Origin: Watersipora subatra
Taxonomy: Eukaryota; Bryozoa; Gymnolaemata; Cheilostomatida; Watersiporidae
Reading direction: 5' to 3'
Assembly (NCBI RefSeq): GCF_963576615.1
Contig: NC_088708.1
Span: 5,022,001-5,086,000 of the forward strand
DNA: 64,000 bases
This document shows, piece after piece, positions 44,533-57,458 of the stretch. Below the pieces are notes generated by a model. The model searched no databases, was not told where the DNA came from, and saw only the letters and a program-made list of their open reading frames with translations. The stretch's first letter is position 1. Each line of letters starts with the position of its first letter. The position numbers and the translations under genes are program-made.

Positions 44533-46431
44533 TAGAGCTGCCCCGACTTTGGTGCCAGTATCGGTGGTGCCAGTATCGGTGGTGCCAGTATCGGTGGTGC
44601 CAGTATCGGTGGTGCCAGTATCGGTAGTGCCAGTATCGGTAGTGCCAGTATCGGTGGTACCAGTATCGGTGGTACCAGTATCGGTGGTACCAGTATCGGT
44701 GGTACCAGTATCGGTGGTACCAGTATCGGTGGTACCAATATCGGTGGTACCAATATCGGTGGTACCAATATCGGTGGTACCAATATCGGTGGTACCAGTA
44801 TCGGTGGTACCAGTATCGGTGGTACCAGTATCGGTGGTACCAGTATCGGTGGTACCAGTATCGGTGGTACCAGTATCGGTGGTACCAGTATCGGTGGTAC
44901 CAGTATCGGTGGTACCAGTATCGGTGGTACCAGTATCGGTGGTACCAGTATCGGTGGTACCAGTATCGGTGGTACCAGCATCGATGGTACCAGCATCGGT
45001 GGTACCAGCATCGGTGGTACCAGTATCGGTGGTACCAATATCGGTGGTACCAATATCGGTGGTACCAATATCGGTGGTACCAGTATCGGTGGTACCAGTA
45101 TCGGTGGTACCAGTATCGGTGGTACCAGTATCGGTGGTACCAGTATCGGTGGTACCAGTATCGGTGGTACCAGTATCGGTGGTACCAGTATCGGTGGTAC
45201 CAGTATCGGTGGTACCAGTATCGGTGGTACCAGTATCGGTGGTACCAGTATCGGTGGTACCAGTATCGGTGGTACCAGTATCGGTGGTACCAGTATCGGT
45301 GCCGATATGGGTGTTTAGTATCTAGATCGGCCAAACTTTTTTTAAAAAATCTAAAACTACAGATACTTTTTACGGATCAACTATTTAGCAGAAAATAGCA
45401 AGTTAGCCTGTAACAGTAATAAAGATCATCATCTGCAAGTTTCTTACTCTTACCTAATGAACTCCGGGCCTGCCACACTATTTATTTCATGTTCATCGCC
45501 TGATCAACATCAACACAGCTGAGAAACCTAGGTACGGAGAAAGCTAGGACGTAATCAAACAGTGTGATATTTCTTAATTACAGCTATGGGATTGAATGCA
45601 ACCAATGACGAACAAGGTAACAAAAATGTACGAATGCAATGTAATATTTCTATTTAATTGCATTATAAAAGAAATTTGAGCAGATGATCCATAAAGTTAT
45701 CCATCTATTTCTTTATCCTGACGATACATTATTTGTTGGTTTGTTCTTTGGTTTGGTTGTGTTGTGAAAGTAATTTGTTTTTCTCTTTTATTATATTTAT
45801 TTACACATTTTACTTTCAAAGTTTATCTAAATGATTGTGGTCCTACAGATCATTTGGCGAGCTAGTTTTTGTGAGTAAAACTAGTAACTATTTCAGTTCT
45901 TACTATAAACTAAAAAAACGCTGTTCTTCTACAGGTGCTGCTAACGTTGTTGTTTTCTTACTACATGAACGGTATGTCAGTATATGAATATATATATATA
46001 TGCCTCTTTTTTCCATAAATAAATACAAATAAATACATTAATATTTATATTTTCTATATAAAATGAACAATTATCTATGCAACACAAGATATCATAATCT
46101 GAATTTACACATTTACTTTTGAAGTTTATCTAAATAAATACGGCTTTAAAGATCAATCAATGAACTAATTGTTTGTGAGTAAACTATTGCAAGGCTTATT
46201 AAAAACCACAGTTCTTATGCGGATGCTGCGGGCATTGTTATCTCAGTTTAGAAGCCAATAAATATAACTGAGTAAGTTCTATTCATTTCTAAAAATCCAG
46301 AACTAAAATGTAATGCTAATACAACACAAAAGATCTGTTTCAGTATCTGGATCAGATTAGTTTTCAATATGAATCGGTAGATCGGATCAGTATCTGAATC
46401 ATCAGTCAAATTTGGAATTGGGGCATCTCTA
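44533..46431. mobile_element. hAT-like non-autonomous element containing an expanded 15-bp array
   Basis: Ends TAGAGCTGCCCCGA and (inverted) TAGAGATGCCCCAA, flanked by attaatgt (44525-44532) and attaatat (46432-46439), an 8-bp duplication with one mismatch, as expected for hAT. The right subterminal region has ggatcagtatctgaatc, related to the cagtatcggt words of the array at its left end. About 150 bp are duplicated internally (from about 45800 and 46100, tttatctaaat then gtgagtaaa). Confidence 0.65.
44551..45300 (+). repeat. 15-bp minisatellite, exactly 50 units
   Basis: Unit ggtaccagtatcggt, with ggtgcc in the first units and caatatc or cagcatc in internal blocks. 15 is a multiple of three, hence long frames on both strands (VPVSV and HRYWY/LVPPI repeats). 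It begins 18 bp inside the hAT-like element. Confidence 0.97.
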
Positions 46432-46439
46432 ATTAATAT

Positions 46440-49400
46440 GCAGTCACATAAAAATTTCAGAACGCGATTAAAACCAAGTCTCAACTAGTAGCAAATTTAT
46501 AGACATTAGAAAAACACAAGTAAAAAAAATAAGGCAACCACATTCTTAGCTACTATTTTCTTCTCATAAACAAAAATATATATATAACCACGCTATGTAT
46601 TACCTGCTAATAAACCACACGATTACAATCATGTAGTATGAAACCTAGCCATAGCTATGGTCACACACTGCAGGTGCAAGTCTTAATTTAATTATCAATT
46701 TTCACCTAAAACTCGGGCAAGTGAAACACTTGTAAAATATCATTAGACAAGTTGTTAGTATGAAGACCTTCGACCACTTGATCAACTCAAACCAGGTTGG
46801 AACCACGCTAGTTTAAAATGAGTAATGTTATATCGGACAACACATTGAATCGGGCATGAAATCAAGTAGACGGCATTTACCACAAACGTCTTACATTAAG
46901 CGAAATTGTAATAAAACAAACAGCAATGAAAATGAATGAACGAATGTCAACACAGCTTAAAATTACAATTAATGCACCTAAAAATATCTACAATTTTACA
47001 CTGATGCAATTGAAATTATGCTTTTATTATATACATAATGGCATTATTTTTGATATCAATTACATTTTTCAAATCTGCTATACATATGAAGTGAATTGCA
47101 AGTAGTTTTAAAATAGACGATGGTCGTAGGAGAGAGGTGAGAGGATGAAATAAAGTGATAGAAATCCTCCATGAAGTTGCTGTGCAATCAGCCTCTGCAT
47201 AGCTATATATGAGAGTTGCCTAACCCCAATTGCCTAACGATATACTGAAGGTTGAAATATGAAGATTATAATTGGACAAAATTGGATGAAAATTGAATTC
47301 GCTTCTAAAACTTGGCTCAGTTGCTGGTCCTGTAGATACTTCAAGCCTTTTGCGCGCGGATTGGGAATCATATGTTTGGTTGTAGGTCATATGGTCAATC
47401 TGATAGGTTAATAAGTAAATGTGTTAGAGATTAGTCATAGACTTCAGAGGCCCTACAACTGGTGGAACCTTAAAATTGTAGTTTGGCCAGTCAATAAAAA
47501 AAGCAAACCCAGGGGAGCACAAATTTGAAATGAGCCTAAGGCCACTACAATTTTGTATGTCAAACTTACTGTGCTATCAAACAGAAAACAAAAACTCCAT
47601 GAGTAAATTATGAACGTTGTTGATATTATCCTCTCAAACAGTACCGTTAATTTTCTCCGGTAAACATACTACATTTACTAGAGTTAATATAGTTTTATTC
47701 ACACAACTTATTGACAAACAAACAAAAAAATTTCAGCTAAAGTAAGCATATTGCGAATCACACATATTATCCGTAATAGACTATATTTGATTTAACCACT
47801 ATAATTTTGATTATTTTTCACAAACCACACTAAAAAGAAACTAGCTATATTTTTATTTACGCACTAACATATATCACTCATTAGTAAGTAAAACTTGTAA
47901 AATGTCTAGTCAAAGTAGCTGGATGAGAAATGTAGGTGCAAGTGAAACTTTGGATCCAAAAACACAGCTTGTCATTGCTGAGTGTCTAAAGCCATATATA
48001 TAAGTAGACGTAAGTATATGTAAGTAGTACCAACACAATATTCCTTTTCCGATTTTGGTTTTTATTCCGAATATACACAATACTGAATTTGTTATACTGT
48101 TGCATTTGAATATATACTCTTTTTTATATTCATGTTTGTGTATTGGATTGTACAGTTACTCAATAGTGAGAGAGAGATGATCGCAAAGTTTTGAATTGTA
48201 AGGAGAGGTTAGCAGAAAGGTTGCAGGGAATTATGGAACGAAGCCTTTTCTCTGAATCTATGTGAACAAAATTATTGTACAAACCACTATCCATAATGAA
48301 CTGGCAATAACTGGTATTCATCATAAAAAAGACCCATCTCCAGGTAATAAAAAGGTGAAGTATGAACTGTATGTAAATTCTGAAATTAACGCCAAACTGA
48401 ATAAAACAAAATCCTGCTAACTACTAGTAGGAAACTGTAGTAAGCACTTGTCAAGAAGTAAGCATGTTGCTGTAAGTGGCTAGCATGTATGTTCAAGTAG
48501 GCCTATATAATGGCTGCTATAAAAATTATAGATAAAAGTTCTATTTGACGAGTTGGTTTTTACGTAAAATGTGGCATAAAAAATAAAAGTTTTCAGTGAT
48601 TGGTCTAAGACAACATTTTAAACTATCAACTCTGAATGATTTTAGGAATAATTTTTATTCTTGAAGGATTATGAATACCTGATACTTAAAAGGAATTATT
48701 ACAAGCATAACATCATGAGAACCATAAAAATCTCATCCAATCATAACATTTTATAATAATTTTATTATATATTAAAGCATGATTACGAGTAACACAACAA
48801 ATATAGTCCTAGCAGCAAACCAATATAAAATTTAAGCAGCTCATTGTATCTGAAGCATAACAGGTATTTGTAGCTATACTTCTATTGTGTATGTTTTTAT
48901 TGTGATTCCTGCTATTGAACAAGTTTTGTTATACGCAGCACACCTAGCCTGTTCAGTTTTTTTTTCAAAATCATAGCTTGTTGAGTTATAGAACTAGTAA
49001 TACGAAAAACAGACGCTCTGAAATCAAAGAAGGGTAAATACGAATATGTAAAGAAAAAGTGCAGTCGCTATAGAAGAAAAAAGAATGTTGTGCCAGATTT
49101 GCCTAATGGATCACCAGGAAGAACGTTCGGCTGTAATACATGTCCTCAATGAGTCTAACCCACTAGATGGTATAAATCACTCGTTCTCAAGTTTTCTTTA
49201 CACATACGATTAGTACAAGCATAGTACCTGTTCTTTTGCAAAAAAACTTGTTATCATACAATATCGAAAACTACGTTGTTATTAATATAATATACAGAAA
49301 GGAAAACTTCCGAGTTTGTAAGCAATCATGTCTGAGCTGACCGACGCTTGGCTGTGGAGCCTATAATTATAGCTACGAAAAATGAGCTTATTGATCGCTC

Positions 49401-50390
49401 GCCGAATACTTACGTTTGTTCTCAGTCTAAGCCATTGTCAGAGCCTCCTCATAGGATACATGTGCGGTTATAGCAACCTTATACTGTAGCTGGTTCGAAA
49501 TTCCGAGAAATAAAAGTTTTAGTTGGGCCACAATGAGGTTTAAAATAATGTAGAATGTTATGTAGATTTATGTTTGTCCATAAGGTCTATGTTGCATCCA
49601 TAATGAATGGACAGGAATTAACATCGACGCGTGCAAACACTGAGCTCACGGAAGTCGACGCTTCCTAGAACCAGTATGGGAATATACGTAACGTATATTC
49701 GCCCTAGATGAGTAGATACTGGTAATCGAAGACAATACGTATATGTGCAAATTCGGCTTTTGTTCATCTCGACGTCAATGAGGTAGTACGTATATGCCCA
49801 GGTACTGCTTAGAAATTAAATGGGCGAGTTTAGCATAGTGGTAAAAATTTGTTGTCATACATACGGTAGGTAGTTTTTGTATGAGTTTATAGGTTTATAT
49901 GCCAATTTACTACTCATATCTGTAACTTCTGAATTTTACTCAACATAGCGCAGATTTTTTGTACCTGTTCGTTGTAATCGAAAGAATTTGCTTAGACGTT
50001 ATAACCTTTAATTGAAGAATGATTTTAATTTTTAATAGATCATCAATTTAAAAAGTTTAAATGACAAAGCTCAAGATTTAGTTAGTCTTAAAACTTACAT
50101 TTGAAACTGTCTCACTTTGAAGTCCCGCATAACCAACCAAGATCAGGAGTCAATGAGGAAGATCAATGAATTTGTGTGAACAGCTCGTATGTAGCCTCAG
50201 AGACACTGTTTGAATATTGGGTACGTTAAAGTTGTGTTAAGGCTCATAGTTTCGCAGTCGTTACTGCTACCTTGCACCTTTGACTTTTATTGAACCACTA
50301 ACGAAACCTTACAAAATTATATAGCTTATTGTATTTTACCGTACAAATGGATACATTACTTGAAATCATTCCTTAATGAGCTTAGTTTAC
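46440..50390. other. AT-rich intergenic region, no gene seen
   Basis: No domain-bearing frames or paired splice sites recognised. A near-perfect palindrome gaatatacgtaacgtatattc lies at 49678-49698 and may be a small transposon relic. Confidence 0.45.
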
Positions 50391-51009
50391 AGTGGCCAGC
50401 TTTTTACCACTAAAAGGATTTCATGATTTAAAGCCTACTATGCTGATAAAATATATCAACTACAAGAATGATAGCTCCAAACATTTTAAAGCGCGCCTGA
50501 AAGCAAATAAAAGCAAAAAGCTTAGTCACGGGGTATTGGTTGAAAACATAGAAAGGTCGCGTGTGTGCAGAGCTTCGCAACTTTTTCTTCATTAATTAAT
50601 TTCGGGCTGGCTTTCTGGCTGATGAATATCAAAGCGGCGCAACAGAATCTACGTAGCGTAATATTACGGCAAACTATGGCTAATGCCATCATAGGTCTGA
50701 CAAATGGAAATTCTTGGGGCTTGGCGGAATCAGTGAACCTGGCATGCTTGTCGACTTGCATGATAGTGCTACATGTTTTCACCCATCCTCAAAGAGATCC
50801 TAAATTGTAAAACAAATTACCAAAATTGTAAACAAATATTATTCCAATGCATGTACACAACTAAGATATAACCGAGTTGTGTACTGATTATAAGCTGATA
50901 CTATTTATATGTATTTCATACAAACTTTTGGAACAAATTGTACTACACTACCACTGTAATAACCCGGACAAAAATCTATACCATAGACAGTATTGTTACT
51001 CTACTTTGG

Positions 51010-51150
51010 ACCACTTACAATGAACTAGCTGCATTTGTCAGCCATGTACACCCTACAAATGTCATAGTCATTGACTTAAACAAAGCATTCGACAAATTGC
51101 TGTATTTCATCCTGGTTCAGGAGCTACAGAGTATCTCTGGCCCTGATAGG
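51010..51150 (+). pseudogene. Possible reverse-transcriptase fragment of a LINE
   Basis: The frame contains VIVIDLNKAFDKLLYFILVQ, which resembles the conserved D-F-SKAFDKV-H--L block of non-LTR reverse transcriptases. No other RT motif (such as the YADD block) is found nearby, so at most this is a small degraded fragment. Confidence 0.3.
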
Positions 51151-51179
51151 TGTGTTTTTAGTTTTAAAGCAGTGGATTC

Positions 51180-51350
51180 TAACAAGACTGGTATGAGTGG
51201 TAATCTTTATAACAACAAGAGCTGTGTTTGTTCATCTGTTCTAACTCAGAGCGTTGGGAAAAAGATTGCCTTGCACAATAATCGAACCAGGGTATTCGAA
51301 TTCCTAGATATCGCACTACCATCTGCACCACTAGACCAAATTGCTGCATC
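51180..51350 (-). repeat. tRNA-derived SINE
   Basis: Minus strand: box A TGGTCTAGTGG fits the consensus exactly and box B GGTTCGATTAT follows at tRNA-like spacing. The body continues with caatctttttcccaacgctc. The 3' end is uncertain. Confidence 0.5.
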
Positions 51351-51644
51351 ACAGCATTATTGTTTACATAATTATTACACATTATTATCTCTCACAGTGT
51401 ACAAGTAGTGATAAAAAAGGGAGAATTAAAGCAAAAATCTAGAAAAAAAACAAGCATTGCATTAATTTAAAAAAAACTAGTTTTCAGCTGAACAAAACAT
51501 GAGAATGATGTAAAAAAAAGCCTGAAATGTGAATGGGGAAAAATGTAACCTAATAACTAAGATCAAATTTAAAAAATAGCAAATTAATCAATAAAAGTGT
51601 AAATTAGCTTTGGTGTTTTAAAGTTAGACTAGCTTTGTATCATC

Positions 51645-51892
51645 ACTCATCTCTACCTGCACACACAAACCACCTCTACCTAAACACCACCTCTACTTAC
51701 TCACCACCTCTACCTACAAACCATCTCTACCTACAAACCACTTTTACCTACACACCTCCTTAACTTACACACCTCTACCTACACACAATCTCTACATACA
51801 CACCATCCACCCACATATCATTTTTACCTATACATCATCTCTACCCACACATCACCTCAGCCTACACATCATATCTAATGCATCACCTGTAT
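51645..51892 (+). repeat. Degenerate cacctctacctacacac repeat, first array
   Basis: Irregular units of about 13-20 bp based on cctctacctacacac. The same repeat forms a second array at 55865-56345. Confidence 0.85.
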
Positions 51893-53102
51893 TATGTTGT
51901 TTTTTAATAATACCGTAAAACCTCTTATTGGACGCCATAGCGCTCTATTTTTCAACCTCTTCTTGATAGTGGCGGTCAGTTGGAGGCGGCGTTCAAATAG
52001 AGGCTGGCGGTCTATTTTTCAACTAGCTCGTCAGAATTTTCCCAAGATAAATTTAGCCCTATTACGGGTGAAGCGAACATCGCCTATATTTTGCCCTTTT
52101 TCCAATGGACCGATATTAAACATTTTGAATGCAATGAATATGCTAACTTACCTCTAACTTGTCAAAGATCTCTTAATAAATATGCATCAAGAAACTGAGA
52201 AATATCTCTACTAGTTGATATCTATTGCTTGCAATAGACCTGCTATGATATTATAGCCTGTGTCCTTCTTTGCAATTTGTTGGTATTTTCAATTTTTATT
52301 TCATTCTAAAGTTGAAGACAATTTTTATTTTATATCTATATTTAACATCGTTGAATGAAAGCTCATTACACTCACTGATATATTTGCTACAGTTTGCAGC
52401 CAAACCTAGTTTTTTATGTGCAATAGAAGTGGAGTTATGGGCATCATTCTTTTGTAAGCCGTGTTAAGATAGCCGCAAAATGCTATTAAATAACATGCTA
52501 TAAATTTGCATATTTATAAGTTATACAGCAATAATCTATCAAATGATACAAATATATTTTCATGAACAAGTGACATAAACGAACCAGACCTATACCCTAC
52601 AGGATGAATTTATTCGTGGAGTTAAATTTCGCGAAAATTGCCATTTCATGCATATTCGCGGATTAAATTATTCGCAGCTGAAAACTGTCACTCTCTATGA
52701 AGAATTAACTGTATTATGTCTAGCAATAGAGTTAACCCTACACATGCGCGCATTGAGTGTTTCGTTTTCTATTTAGCTAACAACTACGGGTCGATCGTGC
52801 TAAGCTATAAATTTTTTGCTGCGTTCAGAGGTTTTCACTCATATTCACAGATTTGGAGGCCTTTGATGAACCAACAATTTGTGGTAAGTAAGGAGTTTTT
52901 TTCAAAACCATTTACTAAATTAGTTGAATTTTACTTTGGTTCTTCGGTAAAACGCAATATTTATTTTTTCCATCCCTACCGCTTCATTATTTGTTTTAGT
53001 GTGAGAGAGAGATTTTTCATCACACACGCAAGCACAATGACTGCAAGGATGGTATATGTCATTCTTATAAGATCACCAATCATTCAGGGAGGTCTGGAAA
53101 TT

Positions 53103-53338
53103 GAGGTAGAAGTGACCGCAGCTACTTACGAGCAGAATATATCTGTTTTAAAAAGGAACATAAACGCCTTTACGAGCACAAATCTTTGGCCAACCGGCAG
53201 AACATTGCAATAGGAAGCCACGAGGAGAGTTCTGATGATAACTTCCTTACCAGCCATGTACATGTAGTAGCGACAGTATCGCCTTTAACATCTACCCAAA
53301 ACAGTGACAGCGATATAGAGCTGCTATTACCAAAATAA
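53103..53338 (+). pseudogene. Open frame in the nested element, C-terminal-like
   Basis: Open for 78 codons to TAA (53336-53338), with FKKEHKRLYEHKSLANRQN then an acidic/serine stretch (HEESSDDNF) and the ending SDSDIELLLPK. Basic then acidic tail, no family recognised. No good start or acceptor; a different overlapping frame (52716-53213) is also open. Confidence 0.3.
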
Positions 53339-53661
53339 CTAGGCAGAGAGCACCATTACACGCTAGTATTCACTTATCAAGAGTATCAGTTTAATTTTAT
53401 TGCTCTGGTCAACCGCCATATAGACTAAACTGGTTATATTTACTCCATTCATCATTTGTAAAATTTTATTTGTATTTGAAATATTTTATTTGTACACTCA
53501 AGTTTGTAATAAATTATAATATATCTATACATGAAATAAAATATATAATTTAATCATGTTTGCTGCAGCGATATCAAGGAGTTGTTGTCGATGAAGGGGT
53601 CTAGGTTGACTGGTTGCTTCTTTGCCAATATTCCTGCCTTGATGAATATTACTACTTGTCT

Positions 53662-53971
53662 CTAGTTTTCGTAATTGGAGTAGGTTGTTTTATTCTCCAT
53701 CTGCAGTAAACACAAAAAAGAAAAAATATTGATAAGTATTAAGGAAGTACAAAAACAATAGCTTAAGTATTTAATGAAAGCGATCAGTTTTTAAGCAAAA
53801 GAATTAACTAATGCAGTTAATTATGGAAAAACGTATCTGCACTGCAAATCAAATACATACCATAATGTTCAGATCAGAATCATGATCGTCCTCAACTTCG
53901 GTATTGGAGATTGATGGAGTTGATTTCAATGTAAAAAGACTAGGAGAGATTTTTTGCGATGACGAAGCCAT
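53662..53971 (-). CDS. Small two-exon gene inside the nested element, possibly frameshifted
   Basis: Exon 53971-53861 starts at ATG (MASSSQKISPSLFTLKS) and ends with an acidic VEDDHDSDLNIM at donor ATG|gtatgt. After a 160-bp intron with a good pyrimidine tract and acceptor tttactgcag, exon 53700-53662 adds 12 codons and stops at TAG. Just past the stop a neighbouring frame is open for about 50 codons (SNIHQGRNIGKEATSQ), so a one-base frameshift may have truncated a longer product. No family recognised. Confidence 0.4.
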
Positions 53972-54245
53972 GCCGAATAACTTGTGAAAACCTTGAATAA
54001 TTTTGTAAAGAAGTTTGATGCAATGGCAATAAAACTCGAAGCCCAGCGATGATTTTAAAGAAGTTTTGGAACTCGGCTACGTTTAGTACTTCTGCCTAGC
54101 GGCTATTTTTGCGATGACGCCATTCTGCATATCTTGTGACAACCTTGAATAATTTTGTAAAGAAATGTGATGCATTGGCAATGGTGTTAGCTCAAAGCCC
54201 AGGCAATGATTTTAAAAATGTTTTGGAACTCAACTACGTTTAGTA
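53958..54245 (-). repeat. Tandem duplication of about 147 bp covering the small gene's start
   Basis: Blocks from 53958 and 54105 share gcgatgacg, ccttgaataattttgtaaag and gttttggaactc. The outer copy keeps an ATG and the first codons (MASSQK) but then stops. Confidence 0.7.
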
Positions 54246-54505
54246 TTTATATTAAAAACTAGCCTAGCAGCTAGTTTTTAATTTGATGCAGTAGTTATTC
54301 TCCCTTGTGATTAAAAATAGAACTAATTATTCACGGAATTTAATAATTCGCGGAATTGACTGTTCGCGAAATCGCGATTTTTTATAACCGACGAAGATTT
54401 TCATCCTGTAGGGTATTACATGCAAAAACAAGAATTAACGTTTTTAAAACAAAAAATATTTCCATCGTTTGCTCAGATAGCTGTGTTCTGATTGTTGCTT
54501 TCGAT

Positions 54506-54661
54506 TCAACGAACATCTTCTAGTTGTCCAATACCTTCCACAATATCGTCTTGCTTCAATTCTTCTGCACTGCTGAATCTGTCGATATTAGCATCCGAAC
54601 AATTTTTTGGCAGAGCAATACTTTCGCGTGCTCCATTTAGCGCGGGTGCTAAGTTTGCTCG
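54506..54661 (-). pseudogene. Transposase C-terminus remnant candidate
   Basis: Open for 52 codons after an acceptor-like ttatacgtttag, ending in an acidic EELKQDDIVEGIGQLEDV and TGA. An acidic C-terminal tail after a CF/NC motif is common in pogo/Tigger-type transposases; here only LPKNCSDANIDRFSS precedes it, so the call is tentative. Confidence 0.3.
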
Positions 54662-55864
54662 CTAAACGTATAACCGTTGGTTCAAAATTTGCGAACCGGT
54701 TTTTATATGCATGTCCTTTGAAGTATTAGGACTGTTTAACAAAGAACTACTATTAGCCTGAGGTAGTTAGTTGTTATTTCTATGGCGTCGCTTTCCAGGT
54801 TCCATCTACCATCGTAAATTTAAGTCATTTTTATAGATGTAGGCTAATTCGAAGTAGAAAGACCGCTTCAAACAGAGAGCTACTACTAACCTGAGACCGA
54901 GATTGATTATTGCTCTGTTGTTGCTTTCAAAGTTTTAACGAAAAAAATGAAAAACTTTGGAATTGAACAATGAGAGAATTAACTGTTATTGATATAAACG
55001 ATTGATTATAATACGATTTTGTGTACACTTTTCTACTGATCAGTTGATAATATGGGCTCTGAAAGATCAAATGATGTCAAAGTGGCGTTCAATTGGAGAG
55101 TGGCGGTCTATTTTTCAACCCTTCTCTCAGGGAGGCAGTCAATTGAAGTTGGCGCTCAAATAGAGGTGGCCTTCAATTAGAGGTTTTAAGGTATTTGCAA
55201 AATTTTATAATGCCGATTCCGGCTAACCTATTTACTATCAGCTAGTTGCAAATCCATCAATGTGATGCGTATAACCAGAAGTGGAAATCAGCCCAATGGT
55301 GCAATGCATTATCGCTGCAAATGTACAACCACAAGCTGCTCAAATTGATTACCTTAGTAAGATTCACCACTCTTCAGCATCTTCCTGCTTTCGAAAATAG
55401 ATGTTTTTAGTATTGCCCTACGAAGTAAAAGAAATAAATGAAATCACTGCTGCGTTTATGTTGCCACCATTTGCAATATGATGATTCTCTTCCAGTTTTA
55501 AATAAATTTTTAGCAACTGTTTTCTCATTAATTTTATACTGTATTCTTAGAGAGTGTAGACTTCTTTGTGACTAGATTGTAACAGAAACCTTATTGTACA
55601 CCTAACGCTTTCCTGGGAAGGGTTGAAAAAGGTATGTCTATCTATATGTATGATTTTAGTTTTTGGATTAATGTTGTTTATTCATGTCTTTAGTTTTTGC
55701 AATTTCAATCAACACTTCACATTATACTTTATTAGCTATATGTCATATGTTAATCAAGCCTTAAAAACTTTTAGCTTCACGGTGTTGAGATGTAAATGTA
55801 CCACAACAAATACATCTATACGTCTGTGCGGAACTTCATTACTAATTCTGGGAGGTCAGTTACA

Positions 55865-56345
55865 TTTGCCTACACTCCTCTGCCTACACACTACCTCTAT
55901 TAAACACCATATCTATCTACATATCACCTCAGCCTACACGACACTTTACCTACACAACACTCCTACATACCTCTACCTACACACCTCTACCTACACACCG
56001 CTACTTACACACCTCTATTAACATATCTACCTAAAAACCATCTGTACCTACATGCCATCGCCACCTAAGCACCACATCTACCCACACAGCACCTTTACCT
56101 AAACACCTCTACTTACACACCTTTATCTACACACTTCTGCCTATACACCTCTGCCTACACACCTCTACTTACACACCTCTACCTACACACCATCTTTACC
56201 TATACACCTCTACTTACAGACTTCTGCTTACACACCTCTGCGTACACGCGACATCTGCCTACACACCTGCACACTTTTACCTACGGACTACCACTGCCTA
56301 CACATTTTTGCCGACCCGCAATCTCTACCTGCACGCCATTTTTTC
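55865..56345 (+). repeat. Degenerate cacctctacctacacac repeat, second array
   Basis: Longer sister of the array at 51645-51892, with units cacacctctacctaca and cacctctgcctacaca. The 132-codon frame that overlaps it is a by-product. Confidence 0.88.
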
Positions 56346-57456
56346 ATGCATCAGCTGGAATATATTTTTGTTCATTTGTATTTAGTGTTAAGGCGAAGTG
56401 ACATTAAAATGTCTCTATTGAATATTATAATGGTGTCTTACATATTTTTAATTTTATGCTTAATTATTTAGCTAGTTTTTATTATAAATTGGTTTTACTG
56501 CGATATGTCATACGTGAAGTATTTATCATTAAGTTTTAGAACTGTGGAACAAATTAAACAATATGTTGTGTGATTTAATTGTAAAATTCAGTCCAACGTA
56601 TCTCTACCTTGACATATGAAGAAAGTCTTGAATTAATTCGATTTTGTATGCCAGCGTTTAACTGTTAACACTTAGTGAATACACAAGTATATCCATGTGT
56701 GCATGCGTTATACACTCAAATCTATGAGATCAGTGTGCTACTTTCGAAAATTTGGTGCTCACTACTGGCAAATTAAATATTGTGAACCAAGTTAGTGACC
56801 TTAGTAATCTGAATTATGTATGTTGTGTTTTATTTTTGTAAGAGTACATATTGTAGACTTATGTTTTGATAAAGGTCCAAAATTAGTCCGAGCGCACTAA
56901 AAATCGCACACAAAGCATGTATAACATAAGCACACTAACCGTTAGGTCGGTAGTCACTCGCGTTTCAAGTTTGTAAGTCAGAAAAGGTTTTGCTAAATGT
57001 CTCTAAAATAGAGCCATCTGTAAGTCAAAATGGGCAGTTTAAAAGTAGTGTCACAACTCATTGGCTAAACAAACCGAGTTGCTTAAGAATACATTTGCTT
57101 GTATAGGCTGAAGAATCTGGCGTTTGCATAGAGCTAAAATGATACAAATTTACCTTCACTGATACTAGCTATTTGTTAACATGCCAGCTGTTCATGAGTA
57201 ACCTTTTTGAAACACAAAGGTAAGTTGGTGTTGTCCATACACAGCTTGGTTGCGTTTGAACTGGTCAAGCAACTCCAGTTTTAAAAATCACTGTTTATCT
57301 GTTGTGTTTTTTTCTAAGTTTTGCAGAAGTGCACTTGACGTTGTGTGCACTTGGCGTTGTATGTTCTATAATATGTAGGCCTAACATAATAATATAAACA
57401 TGCTGTCTTAGCAACAAGACTGCGTGTGTTGGCCAAGTAAAGAGAAAATGTATATA
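56346..57456. other. Intergenic, nothing recognised
   Basis: AT-rich, no convincing coding or repeat structure. Confidence 0.45.
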
Positions 57457-57458
57457 TA

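Larger units (their letters stand above)
52595..54413. mobile_element. Nested TIR element with TA target duplication
   Basis: Ends CCCTACAGGATGAATTTATT and (inverted) CCCTACAGGATGAAAATCTT, each bounded by TA (52593-52594, 54414-54415). Subterminal regions are rich in attcgcgga/ttcgcgaaa words. It carries a small spliced frame on the minus strand and an open C-terminal-like frame on the plus strand, so it may derive from an autonomous element. Confidence 0.7.
51913..55191. mobile_element. TIR DNA transposon (TA target), host of a nested element
   Basis: Ends CCGTAAAACCTCTTATTGGA and (inverted) CCTTAAAACCTCTAATTGAA, each flanked by TA. Both subterminal regions repeat words such as ctatttttcaac, caaatagagg and gcggtc. 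3.28 kb long, interrupted by the element at 52595-54413. The ends and TA duplication suggest the Tc1/mariner/pogo group. A minus-strand coding remnant lies at 54506-54661. Confidence 0.7.

Noticed and set aside
44480-45334. 284- and 258-codon HRYWY/VPVSV repeat proteins
   Set aside because: A 15-bp stop-free unit gives open frames on both strands automatically, and it lies inside a transposon-like element.
50522-50810. Overlapping 81- and 86-codon frames on opposite strands
   Set aside because: No recognisable family, no splice sites, and neither has better support; possibly a transposon relic.
55623-56021. 132-codon frame
   Set aside because: Its second half is the cacctctacctacacac array and the first half has no domain or splice support.
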